From: JBNKHH01 sp050290245
GTDB taxonomy: Bacteria; Pseudomonadota; Alphaproteobacteria; Rhodobacterales; Rhodobacteraceae
Assembly (NCBI GenBank): GCA_050290245.1
Contig: JBNKHH010000022.1
Location: 1 to 47,720, forward strand
Direction of reading: 5' to 3'
Length of the DNA: 47,720 nt
The notes under the pieces are model-generated. The model made no database searches and was not told the DNA's origin. It worked only from the letters and a program-made list of their open reading frames with translations. Positions 24,720-33,198 of the stretch are shown one piece after another. How positions within the stretch are numbered: position 1 is the first letter of the stretch; each line of letters starts with the position of its first letter. The position numbers and the translations under genes are program-made.

Positions 24720-26539
24720 GTGCGTCCAAACAGCCTTTCGATGTCGTGCAGCTTCAATTCCACATAGGTTGGCCTGCCATGGTTGCACTGGCCGGATTTC
24801 GGCGTGCGCTCCATTTCGCGCAACAGCGCGTTCATCTCTTCGGTACGCATCCGCCGCCCGGTACGCACCGAGCCATGGCAAGCGACGCGGCTGAGGATGG
24901 CGTCGATGCGGGCCTTGAGCGTCGTGGACTGGCCGAGGTCGGCCAATTCGTCGGCGATATCCTTCAAGAGTGGGGCTGCATCGACCTGGCCAAGAATGGC
25001 GGGGGTCTCGCGCACGGCAACGGCCCCTGCCCCGAACGGTTCGACCACAAGGCCGAGGGCTTCGAGGTCGCTGGCGATCTCGAGAATCTGCGCAGCGGCA
25101 TCGCCGAGGTCGACGATCTCGGGCACCAGAAGCGCCTGGCGGGCAACGCCATGCTCGACCATCTGGGCTTTCAGCTTTTCATAGACCAGCCGTTCGTGGG
25201 CGGCGTGCGCATCGACCAGGATCATGCCGTCGCGGGTCTGGGCGACGATGAAGTTCTCGTGCAACTGCGCGCGCGCCGCCCCAAGCGGCTGGTCGGTCGG
25301 GTCGTCCTCATCGGCTACCGGATCGATGCGGGCAGAGGCCGGCGCGAATACTCCCTCGGGGTCCTCAAATCGGGGGGGGGAGGGAATGGGCGCGGGACGC
25401 GAAGCAAGGTCCATCTGATAGATGCGCGGCTCGGGTGTGGATTCGGGTGCACGGAAGGCGCCGAGAGTGGCGCCGCCGACAGTTGATGACGCGCGGTGCC
25501 CGGCTTCAGCCAGTGCGTGGCGCAGACCCGAGACGATCAGTCCACGAGCGACGCCGGGCTCACGAAAGCGGACCTCGGACTTTGCTGGATGGACGTTGAC
25601 GTCGACAAGTTCCGGATCACAGTCGATGAACAGCGCAGCGGCGGCATGGCGATCGCGGCTGAGGACATCCATGTAGCCCGCGCGCAAAGCGCCGATCAGT
25701 TGCTTGTCGCGTACAGGACGGCCGTTGACGAAAAAGTACTGATGCACGGCCGAGCCGCGCGAATAGGTCGGAAGCGCGGCGTACCCCGTAAGGTGCAGCC
25801 CGTCGCGCATGGCATCCAGCGCAATGGCGTTGTCGGTGAACTCGCGCCCGAGGATAGCCGTCAGTCTATGCTTCAGAGCCTCGATCGGCTCGCCGGTTTC
25901 CGCGGCGACCGAGAAGACCTGGCGCGGGGCGTCGGTATGGTCGGACAGGGTAAAACGTACATAGGGCTCGGCCATGGCAAGGCGCTTGACCACGTCGGTG
26001 ACAGCCTGCATCTCGCCACGCTCGGTACGCAGGAACTTGAGCCGCGCGGGCGTCGCGTAGAACAGATCGCGCAACTCGATCCGGGTACCCTTTTGCCCTG
26101 CGGCTGGCCGCACGAGACCGATGGCCCCACCTGCAGCGTCCAGAACCGAGGCTTCGCCGCCCTCAGGGCGCGAAGTGATCGACAGGCGGCCCACGGCAGC
26201 AAGAGAGGCCAATGCCTCGCCCCGGAAGCCGAAAGTATGAATGTTCAAAAGGTCGCTGCCATCGATCTTTGACGTCGCATGGCGCGACAGGGCGAGATGT
26301 AATTCCTCGGCCGGAATACCGCAGCCGTTGTCGGTGACGCGGATCAGCCGCTTGCCGCCATCGGCCACGGCCACGTCGATACGGGTTGCGCCTGCATCTA
26401 TCGCGTTTTCAACCAGTTCCTTCACAGCAGAGGCCGGACGTTCGACAACCTCGCCCGCTGCTATACGGTTGATCGCGCCTTCGTCTAGAAGGCGAATTTG
26501 GGCGCGAGCGGCGCTTATCTTGGGGTCGAGGGCGTGCAT
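24716..26539 (-). CDS. mutL: DNA mismatch repair protein MutL
   Basis: 607-aa mismatch-repair ATPase and endonuclease. GHKL ATPase motifs: ELVENAIDAG with catalytic Glu44, DNGCGI (70-75), GFRGEAL (104-110). The C-terminal domain carries the metal-dependent nicking motif DAHAAHERLVYE (443-454, matching DxHAxxExxxxE), plus ACHGSVRTG and CNHGRPT. This MutL is therefore the endonuclease type found in organisms lacking MutH. The linker contains a run of nine C in the coding strand at codons 387-390 (25372-25380), a plausible frameshift hotspot. The ATG at 26539 is chosen because homology begins a few residues later; its ribosome site is weak. Divergent from yebC, coupled to rmuC. Confidence 0.96.
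   Translation of the reverse strand: MHALDPKISAARAQIRLLDEGAINRIAAGEVVERPASAVKELVENAIDAGATRIDVAVADGGKRLIRVTDNGCGIPAEELHLALSRHATSKIDGSDLLNIHTFGFRGEALASLAAVGRLSITSRPEGGEASVLDAAGGAIGLVRPAAGQKGTRIELRDLFYATPARLKFLRTERGEMQAVTDVVKRLAMAEPYVRFTLSDHTDAPRQVFSVAAETGEPIEALKHRLTAILGREFTDNAIALDAMRDGLHLTGYAALPTYSRGSAVHQYFFVNGRPVRDKQLIGALRAGYMDVLSRDRHAAAALFIDCDPELVDVNVHPAKSEVRFREPGVARGLIVSGLRHALAEAGHRASSTVGGATLGAFRAPESTPEPRIYQMDLASRPAPIPSPPRFEDPEGVFAPASARIDPVADEDDPTDQPLGAARAQLHENFIVAQTRDGMILVDAHAAHERLVYEKLKAQMVEHGVARQALLVPEIVDLGDAAAQILEIASDLEALGLVVEPFGAGAVAVRETPAILGQVDAAPLLKDIADELADLGQSTTLKARIDAILSRVACHGSVRTGRRMRTEEMNALLREMERTPKSGQCNHGRPTYVELKLHDIERLFGRT
25372..25380 (-). repeat. Nine-base homopolymer within mutL
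   Basis: G9 on the plus strand (C9 in the mutL coding strand) encoding part of Ser387-Pro-Pro-Arg390. A one-base slip would shift the frame before the dimerisation and endonuclease domain. Confidence 0.95.
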
Positions 26540-26611
26540 CCCACTAGGGATAGCAGAATTGCTGCGTTCCGTCCACGCAGGAAAGCACGAAAACATCGGT
26601 GTTCGGCACCC

Positions 26612-26641
26612 TTGCGCAGACGCCCCCTTGGGGCCTATACC
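26612..26641 (+). promoter_or_regulatory. Possible sigma-70 promoter of yebC
   Basis: TTGCGC (26612-26617) and TATACC (26636-26641) are 18 bp apart and lie about 40 nt upstream of the yebC ATG. The matches to consensus are partial. Confidence 0.3.
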
Positions 26642-26680
26642 CGCCAGCGAATTCGAACGAACACGAAGGACGGTAGGCGC

Positions 26681-27427
26681 ATGGCAGGCCACTCAAAATG
26701 GGCGAACATCCAGCACCGCAAGGGGCGGCAGGATGCGGCGCGCTCGAAGCTGTTTTCGAAACTGGCAAAGGAAATCACCGTCGCCGCCAAGATGGGCGAT
26801 CCTGATCCCGAAAAGAACCCGCGCCTGCGGCTGGCCGTGAAGGAAGCCAAGACGCAGTCGGTTCCCAAGGACGTGATCGAGCGCGCGATTTCCAAGTCGC
26901 AGGCCGGTGAAGGCGACGACTATGAGGAAATCCGTTATGAGGGCTATGGGCCCGGAGGCGTGGCCGTCATCGTCGAAGCGATGACCGACAACCGCAACCG
27001 TACCGCCTCGACCGTGCGGTCGACCTTCGGCAAGCACGGCGGCAACCTGGGCGAGACCGGTTCCGTCAGTTTCATGTTCGAGCGCAAGGGCGAAATCACC
27101 TACCCCGCCGACGTCGGTGATGAAGACACCGTCATGATGGCAGCCATCGAAGCAGGCGCCGAGGATGTCGAAAGCTCGGACGAAGGCCATACCATCTATA
27201 CCGCCGATACGGACCTCGCCGCGGTGTCGACTGCCATCGAGGCCGAGTTAGGCGAAGCGGAATCGACCAAGCTGATCTGGAAGCCGACCACGACCACAGA
27301 ACTGGACCTGGAGGGCGTTCAAAAACTGATGCGCCTGATCGAAGTTCTCGAAGACGACGATGACGTTCAACGCGTCACCGCGAATTTCGAGGTCTCCGAC
27401 GAGGTGATGGAGCAGTTGTCGGCCTGA
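26681..27427 (+). CDS. YebC/PmpR family protein
   Basis: 248-aa cytoplasmic protein of the TACO1/YebC family, described as DNA-binding regulators and, more recently, as translation factors relieving stalling at proline stretches. The N-terminal signature MAGHSKWANIQHRKGRQDAARSKLFSKL is near-invariant in the family. A central GYGPGGVAVIVEAMTDNRNRT and an acidic C-terminal domain follow. The ATG at 26681 is fixed by the MAGHSKW start; an upstream open frame is not used. AAGGA lies about 10 nt upstream. Followed by a strong terminator, hence a single-gene unit. Confidence 0.95.
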   Translation: MAGHSKWANIQHRKGRQDAARSKLFSKLAKEITVAAKMGDPDPEKNPRLRLAVKEAKTQSVPKDVIERAISKSQAGEGDDYEEIRYEGYGPGGVAVIVEAMTDNRNRTASTVRSTFGKHGGNLGETGSVSFMFERKGEITYPADVGDEDTVMMAAIEAGAEDVESSDEGHTIYTADTDLAAVSTAIEAELGEAESTKLIWKPTTTTELDLEGVQKLMRLIEVLEDDDDVQRVTANFEVSDEVMEQLSA

Positions 27428-27454
27428 TCCGGTCGGTCAGGACTGATTTTGCGG

Positions 27455-27479
27455 GGCGCGGAGTTTTTCCGCGCCTTTT
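27455..27479 (+). terminator. Rho-independent terminator of yebC
   Basis: Perfect 8-bp stem GGCGCGGA / TCCGCGCC (27455-27462, 27468-27475) with a GTTTT loop and a following TTTT, 27 nt after the yebC stop. Confidence 0.85.
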
Positions 27480-27582
27480 GCGTTTCGAATTCAGCAGGCG
27501 GCCTTCTTTTCCTTTCGGGTGACCGCATTTCAAAGAATGCTAGACTGGAGCCCAAAGGCGGGACAGCGAACACGGGACAGCG

Positions 27583-28512
27583 ATGAGCACGCAGGACAGC
27601 GACACCGCGCCGGTAGACGGACCAGGGCACATTCGCGAAAGCGGGTGGTGGTGGGCGACAAAGCGCGTCCTGGGGCGCATCATCAATGACAATTTCACGC
27701 TCGTTGCGGCCGGTGTCGCATTCTGGGGGCTGTTGTCACTGTTTCCCGGCATCATCGCCATGGTCGCCATCTTCGGGCTTGTCCTCGACCCGCTGACTCT
27801 GGTGCCGCGCCTTGAGGCGATGACCGCCCCCCTGCCTGACGCCGCCCGCGAGATCGTGATCGGACAGATCGTTTCCGTGGTGGCGACCGACAACAACGGA
27901 TTGAGCATGACCTTGATCGTCGGTGTTCTGGTCGCGCTTTATTCGGCCAGTGCCGGCGTCGGAACGCTGATCACCGGGCTGAACGTGGCCTATGGCCAGA
28001 GCGAGAATCGAGGCTTCATCGCGCTGAAGGTCCGAACGATCATCCTGACGCTGTTTCTGATGACCATTCTCGTGGTCGCGGCCATCGCTTTCGGCATCAT
28101 TCCCGCCACTCTTGCCATGCTGACCGACTGGCCTTTCTGGACGCGTTTTGCCCAGATCGCGCGATGGCCCGCGCTGTTTCTATTTGGTGTGCTGGCCTTT
28201 GCCATGGTCTACCGTTTTGGCCCTGCACGGGACACTCCGCGCCTGCGCTGGCTTGCGCCCGGCAGTGTCGCGGCCTGCCTGATGTGGGTCGCGGCTTCGG
28301 GCGGGTTTGCCTGGTACGTTCAGAATCTCGCGCACTACAACCAGACCTTCGGTGCCCTCGGGGGCGTCGTCGTGCTGATGATATGGCTCTGGATTTCGGC
28401 CTTCGTGACCCTGCTCGGCGCGCTCCTGGATGCCGAACTGGAGGCCTACGAGCACCGCCGCCGTGCCCGGCGGGAAGCCGAGACCTCGGGCATTCCGACT
28501 CGTCCCGACTGA
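27583..28512 (+). CDS. YihY/BrkB family inner-membrane protein
   Basis: 309-aa polytopic protein, formerly misnamed RNase BN. About six helices are visible: NFTLVAAGVAFWGLLSLFPGIIAMVAIFGL, GLSMTLIVGVLVALYSASAGVGTLITGLNVAYG, TIILTLFLMTILVVAAIAFG, RWPALFLFGVLAFAMVYRFGP, GSVAACLMWVAASGGFAWYV and LGGVVVLMIWLWISAFVTLLGALLDAELE. The A.G.AF...LSLFP start and the closing LLGA.LDAELE are family hallmarks. Function is unsettled (possible transporter). It is convergent with the CRTAC1-type gene across 135 nt, in which I see no convincing terminator. Confidence 0.92.
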   Translation: MSTQDSDTAPVDGPGHIRESGWWWATKRVLGRIINDNFTLVAAGVAFWGLLSLFPGIIAMVAIFGLVLDPLTLVPRLEAMTAPLPDAAREIVIGQIVSVVATDNNGLSMTLIVGVLVALYSASAGVGTLITGLNVAYGQSENRGFIALKVRTIILTLFLMTILVVAAIAFGIIPATLAMLTDWPFWTRFAQIARWPALFLFGVLAFAMVYRFGPARDTPRLRWLAPGSVAACLMWVAASGGFAWYVQNLAHYNQTFGALGGVVVLMIWLWISAFVTLLGALLDAELEAYEHRRRARREAETSGIPTRPD

Positions 28513-28647
28513 ATCAGCTCAGGTGCCCTCGTTCTGTGGCGCAGGCGGTTCACGAGCTGAAAGACCGGGTCAAGTTGCCCGGCAACAGTAGGTCACATGC
28601 GTCTTGGTCGCTGCCGCGCGCCTTGTCCCCGCGGATTTCAAAGTCCG

Positions 28648-30279
28648 TTATTCAGGGTACCAGTAATTCGCCTGGGCCGCACCGCGCTTCACGATGACGA
28701 AGTTGTTGGTGAAGACCCGGTAGGGTTGGCTCCATTCTCCATCCGGCCATTGGACCCGAATCTGAGCCCGTTCGGCCACGCCGGTACCGACATGGACAAA
28801 GCCCGTCTGCCCCGAGGCATGACCACCGCCGACCTGCAGTTTGCGCGTCCGGGTGTCATTGCCCGATTTCACCAGGATGGTCGCCCCGATGGCGCTGCGG
28901 TTGGTCTTGCCATCCTGAAGCTCGATCTGCAGCCAGTTGCCCATCGGACGCGTTCCCGCGTCGGTCCTGGCGCCGGTGTTGCGGAACAGGCTGACGTTGT
29001 CGGCGCGGTTCACCACGACGATGTCCAGCATCCCGTCCATATTCAGATCGACCACCGCGCCGCCCCGTCCCCGGCGCGGCAGCGCGATTCCCGCAACGTC
29101 TCCGGCCTCGGCGAAATTGCCGTCGAACGTCCCGAGAAGAAGGTTGTCGGGATCAAAAGCGGCAAAGTCCGGCATCTGCTCGACATTGCCCTTGGCGATG
29201 AACAGATCCTCGCGTCCGTCGTTGTTCACATCGGCGAACTGCGCATGCCAGCCGGTCGATGGCTTGAGGTCCTCGCCCGTGTAGGGGCGATGCGCGGTCG
29301 CGCCACGCTCAAAGGCCATCTCGCGATAGGCGGGCGTGCCCTCGTCGGCCTCGTCATCGAGAGTTTGCAGGCGGGTATCGCCCATCGAAGTCAGTGCGTA
29401 TTCGGGGAATCCGTCAGCATCCAGGTCGGCTTCGGCAATTCCCATGCCCCAAATCTGAACCCGCTGCCAGCCGTCGCGGGTCCGATAGGGCGTCGGCACG
29501 CGTCCATGCGGCACGCGCCAGAGCTGCTCTTCACCGTCGCGGTAATACTGGCGGTCGTTGGTCAGGCGTAGAGCCGGCTCGCCCGAACGGTTCCAGTCGG
29601 TGAATAGCATCGACAGCGCGCAGAACCCTGGCGCCAATGGCAGCGGCTCATCGTAAAGCACCCCGGCGTCTGTCTTCTGGGGCCGGACTAGCACGTTGTC
29701 GTGGCATGTTCCCCAGGGCGAGCCGGGCGCGTAACGGTCGACATAGTTGCCGAAGGCGAGCGTGGGATAGTCCGAACCCTTTTCATAAGTCGCGGCGAAG
29801 GCCGTCGACCAAGCCCGGCCGCCGTCGAATCCGAATTCGCGGTTGGCTTTCTCGAACGTGCAATCGGGCCCGCCCTTCAGGATCAGGTCTTCACCCACGC
29901 GAAGCGAGACAAGATCCGTGATGCCATCCTGGTCGATGTCGAGCGGATAGAACCCAATGGTCGCCGTGTCGGTTTGTTCCGGAAGCGCTGCCGGTTTGGC
30001 GACGAACTTCAACGCGCCGCCCGTCGGACTATCATTCACAAAAAGCGACGCTGGCGAGGTGCCGCCAGCAATGGCCAGGTCAGGTTTGCGGTCGCCGTTG
30101 CAGTCGAAAGCCGCAATGCCGCCACCGACGAAATGCTCCCAGCCTCCGGTGTACTGGTGCGCGACACCCGCACTCTGAGCCTCTTCTACATAGGCGGGGA
30201 CATCCATGGGAAGGACGCTCGGCTCGGCGTTTGCGGTCGCGGTCGTGACCAGTGCCAGCGCGAAAAAAATGCGTTTCAT
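28648..30279 (-). CDS. Secreted FG-GAP/ASPIC-UnbV protein (CRTAC1 type)
   Basis: 543-aa exported protein. The signal peptide covers about 1-18 (KRIFFALALVTTATANA). A seven-bladed FG-GAP/VCBS-like propeller follows with several calcium loops: DCNGDRKPD, DIDQDGITD, DLDADGFPE, DVNNDGRED and DLNMDGMLD. The C-terminal ASPIC/UnbV domain reads NWLQIEL...NRSAIGATI...TRKLQVGGGHASGQ...VQWPDG. Bacterial relatives are annotated CRTAC1; no biochemical role is established. The start overlaps the stop of the upstream di-heme protein by 4 nt, so the two are co-translated. This suggests a shared periplasmic function, for example as substrate or partner of the heme enzyme (inference). Confidence 0.85.
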   Translation of the reverse strand: MKRIFFALALVTTATANAEPSVLPMDVPAYVEEAQSAGVAHQYTGGWEHFVGGGIAAFDCNGDRKPDLAIAGGTSPASLFVNDSPTGGALKFVAKPAALPEQTDTATIGFYPLDIDQDGITDLVSLRVGEDLILKGGPDCTFEKANREFGFDGGRAWSTAFAATYEKGSDYPTLAFGNYVDRYAPGSPWGTCHDNVLVRPQKTDAGVLYDEPLPLAPGFCALSMLFTDWNRSGEPALRLTNDRQYYRDGEEQLWRVPHGRVPTPYRTRDGWQRVQIWGMGIAEADLDADGFPEYALTSMGDTRLQTLDDEADEGTPAYREMAFERGATAHRPYTGEDLKPSTGWHAQFADVNNDGREDLFIAKGNVEQMPDFAAFDPDNLLLGTFDGNFAEAGDVAGIALPRRGRGGAVVDLNMDGMLDIVVVNRADNVSLFRNTGARTDAGTRPMGNWLQIELQDGKTNRSAIGATILVKSGNDTRTRKLQVGGGHASGQTGFVHVGTGVAERAQIRVQWPDGEWSQPYRVFTNNFVIVKRGAAQANYWYPE

Positions 30280-31691
30280 TCTTCGATTACCAAGGTCTTG
30301 AGGAAAGCGATCAACGCTTGTTGTTCGGCCTCGGTCGCACCAACAAAGGCATCACGGGCCGCGCGGCCATCACCGCCGTGGGCGCGGATAACCTCGTCCA
30401 GGGTCGTGAAATCGCCCCGGTGACCGTAAGGTCCGGTCGAGGCGATGCCCCAGAGTTCGGTGGTTTGAAAAACGTCGCGCTCGACAAATCTCTGAGCGAG
30501 AAGCTCGTTTCCAAGTGCAGCGATCTGCTGGTCGGTCATGACATGCCGTTTGAGATCACCGAACAGCGGAACCATCACCTGGCCCTTGTCATTGCGCGAC
30601 AGGGCCTTGGCCCAGTCGAACAGCGCAAAGTCGGCCACCAGGGCATCGACCTCGCCTGCCCGCAAAGTGCCCGCGGCGTCATAGGGTCCGGGGTCAGAGA
30701 AGCTCAGACTGTCAAGCGGCAGGCTCCGGCGATGGCAGGCGCTGCATTCAAAATCGTCAAACAACTGGCTGCCAGTCGCCGCCGCGGCGGCCCATCCGGC
30801 ATGCTCGGGCGTGATTTGCACAGGCGGCGGCAGGGTGGCCTGCCAGACCACCAGTGCCGAGACATCACCTTCGGTAATCTCGTCATCATGGCCGTCTTCG
30901 TCGAAATCGGCCTCGCCTGTCCAGCGCGCGCCGAACCGCTCGGTCGCCTGCATCCCGTGATGATGGTTCAAGGCGTTCACGGTAAACTGGCGCAGCGAGG
31001 CAAAGACGCCCTTCTGGCTGAATGGCCGGATCACAAGATCGCTGTCGACACCGTCGATTTCATCGAGATCGACCATTCCGTCCGGGTGCGCCGTTATTCG
31101 CCCGAAGGCGACACCTTTGGTATTAAGTTCAATGGATTGCGGCGCGTTCTTTAAGCGTGTGGCGGCCAGGACCTCGGCTCGTTGCCGATGCAGGTCCGCC
31201 GTCATCTCGCGGGCCAGAAGTTCGACCAGACCCGCACCAAAGATATGGTTGGTGTTGCGCTCATTCGAAAACTGGGGGTCGATCGTATCGAAGTCGGCAT
31301 TGTTAAAGCCTTCCGAGACAAAGACGTTCACGGCAAAATCGCCCGACCCGCCTGCAACGGGATCGTTGTGGCACGACGAACAGCCATTGGAATCCATGCC
31401 ACCGGTCCGCTGGAACAGATCTTGGGCTGCACGCTTGCGTTTTGTCGGGATGATTGCCTGCGTCGCCATGGGCCGCCCGACGCCGTCAAGGCTGGTGAAC
31501 GGCGCCGTGAACAGGGTTTCTCCGGCACGCCTCAGCTCCGAAATACTGTCCAGGTCCAGCGTGCCGGAATAGGCCGTTCGGTCCACGTGGTCGGGAATCG
31601 CAGTTTCAGCCCAGGGCATTTCGCCATCAGCCAATACCGAAACAGGAACGGCCAAACAAACTGCCGAAATCATCCACGCAAAAGGTTTCAA
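30276..31691 (-). CDS. Periplasmic di-heme oxidoreductase (DUF1111/DHOR family)
   Basis: 471-aa c-type cytochrome with two heme motifs, CSSCH (104-108) and CSACH (316-320). The C-terminal block ELWGIASTGPYGHRG...HGGDG is typical of the DUF1111 branch of the cytochrome c peroxidase/MauG-like superfamily. The start is taken as a TTG at 31691, giving a textbook signal peptide (KPFAWMISAVCLAVPVSVLA, cleavage before DGE) and placing GGGGGAG 6 nt upstream. The longer open frame has no such support. Translation is coupled to the CRTAC1-type gene. A 10-bp inverted repeat lies in its leader. Superfamily members oxidise peroxides or protein side chains; the substrate here is unknown. Confidence 0.85.
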   Translation of the reverse strand: MKPFAWMISAVCLAVPVSVLADGEMPWAETAIPDHVDRTAYSGTLDLDSISELRRAGETLFTAPFTSLDGVGRPMATQAIIPTKRKRAAQDLFQRTGGMDSNGCSSCHNDPVAGGSGDFAVNVFVSEGFNNADFDTIDPQFSNERNTNHIFGAGLVELLAREMTADLHRQRAEVLAATRLKNAPQSIELNTKGVAFGRITAHPDGMVDLDEIDGVDSDLVIRPFSQKGVFASLRQFTVNALNHHHGMQATERFGARWTGEADFDEDGHDDEITEGDVSALVVWQATLPPPVQITPEHAGWAAAAATGSQLFDDFECSACHRRSLPLDSLSFSDPGPYDAAGTLRAGEVDALVADFALFDWAKALSRNDKGQVMVPLFGDLKRHVMTDQQIAALGNELLAQRFVERDVFQTTELWGIASTGPYGHRGDFTTLDEVIRAHGGDGRAARDAFVGATEAEQQALIAFLKTLVIEE

Positions 31692-31990
31692 CGGGATCTC
31701 CCCCAGTATTTGTCTTCCGAAGCCAGACTTACAACGATCTGGCTTCGCCAGTTGGTCGCTCTCTCTAAAACGGCCAATCGTGTCAGTTTGGTACGCAGCC
31801 GGACACTTGGCAAGCCGATTCAACTCCAACTATTTCTGTATATTTATGAATGCCTTAACGTCAGTCCGTTTGGCGATTGACATGCGCTAACGCTTGAGTC
31901 ACGCTTCGCGCAAGGCTGAAGAAAAATTTGCGAAGCCTTGAGCATTCAGCAAGTGCCGGGTGCTTTTGTTTCATGTTCGGGAGGAACACC
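31692..31990. other. Divergent promoter region between the di-heme gene and xylF
   Basis: 299 nt without a gene. It holds a perfect inverted repeat at 31718-31747 next to the di-heme gene. Nearer xylF is a set of overlapping complementary segments: GCTTCGC 31902-31908 with GCGAAGC 31929-31935, and CAAGGCT 31910-31916 with AGCCTTG 31933-31939. These stems exclude each other. A TTGACA at about 31875-31880 is the only good -35 element seen, without a convincing -10. Confidence 0.5.
31718..31747 (-). promoter_or_regulatory. 10-bp inverted repeat in the leader of the di-heme gene
   Basis: CGAAGCCAGA (31718-31727) and TCTGGCTTCG (31738-31747) form a perfect 10-bp stem with a 10-nt loop, 27 nt upstream of the di-heme protein start. 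There is no T-run in either direction, so it is an operator or mRNA hairpin rather than a terminator. Confidence 0.5.
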
Positions 31991-33031
31991 ATGAAAAAAA
32001 CTTTGGGCGCAGTCTGCGCCGCTGCCCTTGCGACCACAGCTCTGACCGGAGCCGCGTTCGCAGACGGAAAAACCATCGCTGTATCCTGGAAGACATTCCA
32101 GGAAGAACGCTGGAAGACCGACGAAGCCGCCATCAAGGCCGTCGTCGAAGCCAACGGCGACACCTACATCTCGACCGACGCGCAAACTTCCGCGCAAAAG
32201 CAGGCCGCCGACATCGAGGGCCTGATCGCGCAGAACCCAGACGTCATCATGGTCGTCGCCTACGATTCCGACGCCATCCTGCCTTCGATCCAGAAGATTA
32301 GCGATGCCGGCATCGCCGCCATCGCCTATGACGTGCAGTTCGAAGACCCGAACGCGCTCTACATCACGTTTGACAACGTCGGCGTCGGCCGGATCATCGC
32401 CCGCGAAGTCAGCAAGGCTCAGCCCGAGGGCAACTATGCCTTCATCAAGGGCGACAAGGGCGACCCGAACGCCACGTTCCTGTTCCAGGGCATGATGGAA
32501 GTTCTCAAGGACGACATTGCTTCTGGCAAGATCGTGAACGTCTGCGAGACCTTCACCGACGCATGGAAGCCGGACAACGCCCAGAAGAACATGGAACAGT
32601 GCCTGACCTCGACCTCGAACCAGGTCGATGCCGTTCTTTCCGAGAACGACGGCATGGCCTCCGGTGTGGTCGCAGCCCTTGAAGCCCAGGGCATGGCCGG
32701 TATCCCGGTCGGCGGTCAGGACGGTGACCTTGCAGCCATCAACCGCGTCGCGCTTGGCACGCAGACCGTGTCGGTCTGGAAAAACGCCACCGACCTCGGC
32801 ACCGTGGCCGCAGAAGCCGCTGTCGCACTGGCGAACGGCACCGCGATGGAAGACATCCCGGGCGTCGGCAAGTTCTCCGGCGGTGCGAAGGGCATTGAGA
32901 TGAACTCGATCCTGCTCGAACCGACACCGATCACCAGGGACAACATCCAGGTGGCGATCGACGCCGGTCACATCAGCAAAGAGCAGGCTTGCGCCGGCGT
33001 TGCCTCTGGCACTGTCGCAGCTTGCGATTGA
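31991..33031 (+). CDS. xylF: Xylose-type sugar ABC transporter, periplasmic binding protein
   Basis: 346-aa binding protein with a Sec signal (MKKTLGAVCAAALATTALTGAAFA). The mature sequence follows the XylF layout: IAVSWKTFQEERWKTDEAAIK, SAQKQAADIEGLIAQNPDVIMVV, then GIAAIAYDVQF, ALYITFDNVGVGR and GNYAFIKGDKGDPNA, and finally VDAVLSENDGMASGVVAALEAQG. This placement supports xylose specificity, though related pentose or hexose ligands cannot be excluded. GGGAGG precedes the ATG at 31991. It is first in xylF-xylH-xylG, separated from xylH by a strong hairpin terminator that should give excess binding protein. No xylose isomerase, kinase or repressor gene is in the window. Confidence 0.92.
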   Translation: MKKTLGAVCAAALATTALTGAAFADGKTIAVSWKTFQEERWKTDEAAIKAVVEANGDTYISTDAQTSAQKQAADIEGLIAQNPDVIMVVAYDSDAILPSIQKISDAGIAAIAYDVQFEDPNALYITFDNVGVGRIIAREVSKAQPEGNYAFIKGDKGDPNATFLFQGMMEVLKDDIASGKIVNVCETFTDAWKPDNAQKNMEQCLTSTSNQVDAVLSENDGMASGVVAALEAQGMAGIPVGGQDGDLAAINRVALGTQTVSVWKNATDLGTVAAEAAVALANGTAMEDIPGVGKFSGGAKGIEMNSILLEPTPITRDNIQVAIDAGHISKEQACAGVASGTVAACD

Positions 33032-33040
33032 TGACGACAC

Positions 33041-33069
33041 GCCCGGGCCTCGCGGCCCGGGCATTTTTT
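33041..33069 (+). terminator. Intercistronic terminator/attenuator after xylF
   Basis: Perfect 9-bp GC stem GCCCGGGCC / GGCCCGGGC with a TCGC loop, followed by A and six T, starting 9 nt after the xylF stop. xylH lies 130 nt further on the same strand. Partial read-through would set a high binding-protein to permease ratio. Confidence 0.85.
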
Positions 33070-33198
33070 CGGGAAACGGATGTGCCGAAGCGCCTCGCGG
33101 GCGTGCAGCCGGTTTTTCGGAAAGTCTGCGACACACTTGATGGAATCCACGCCGAGCGGTGAAGACCTTGCGACGCATTGGATTGGTGGGGAGACGAC

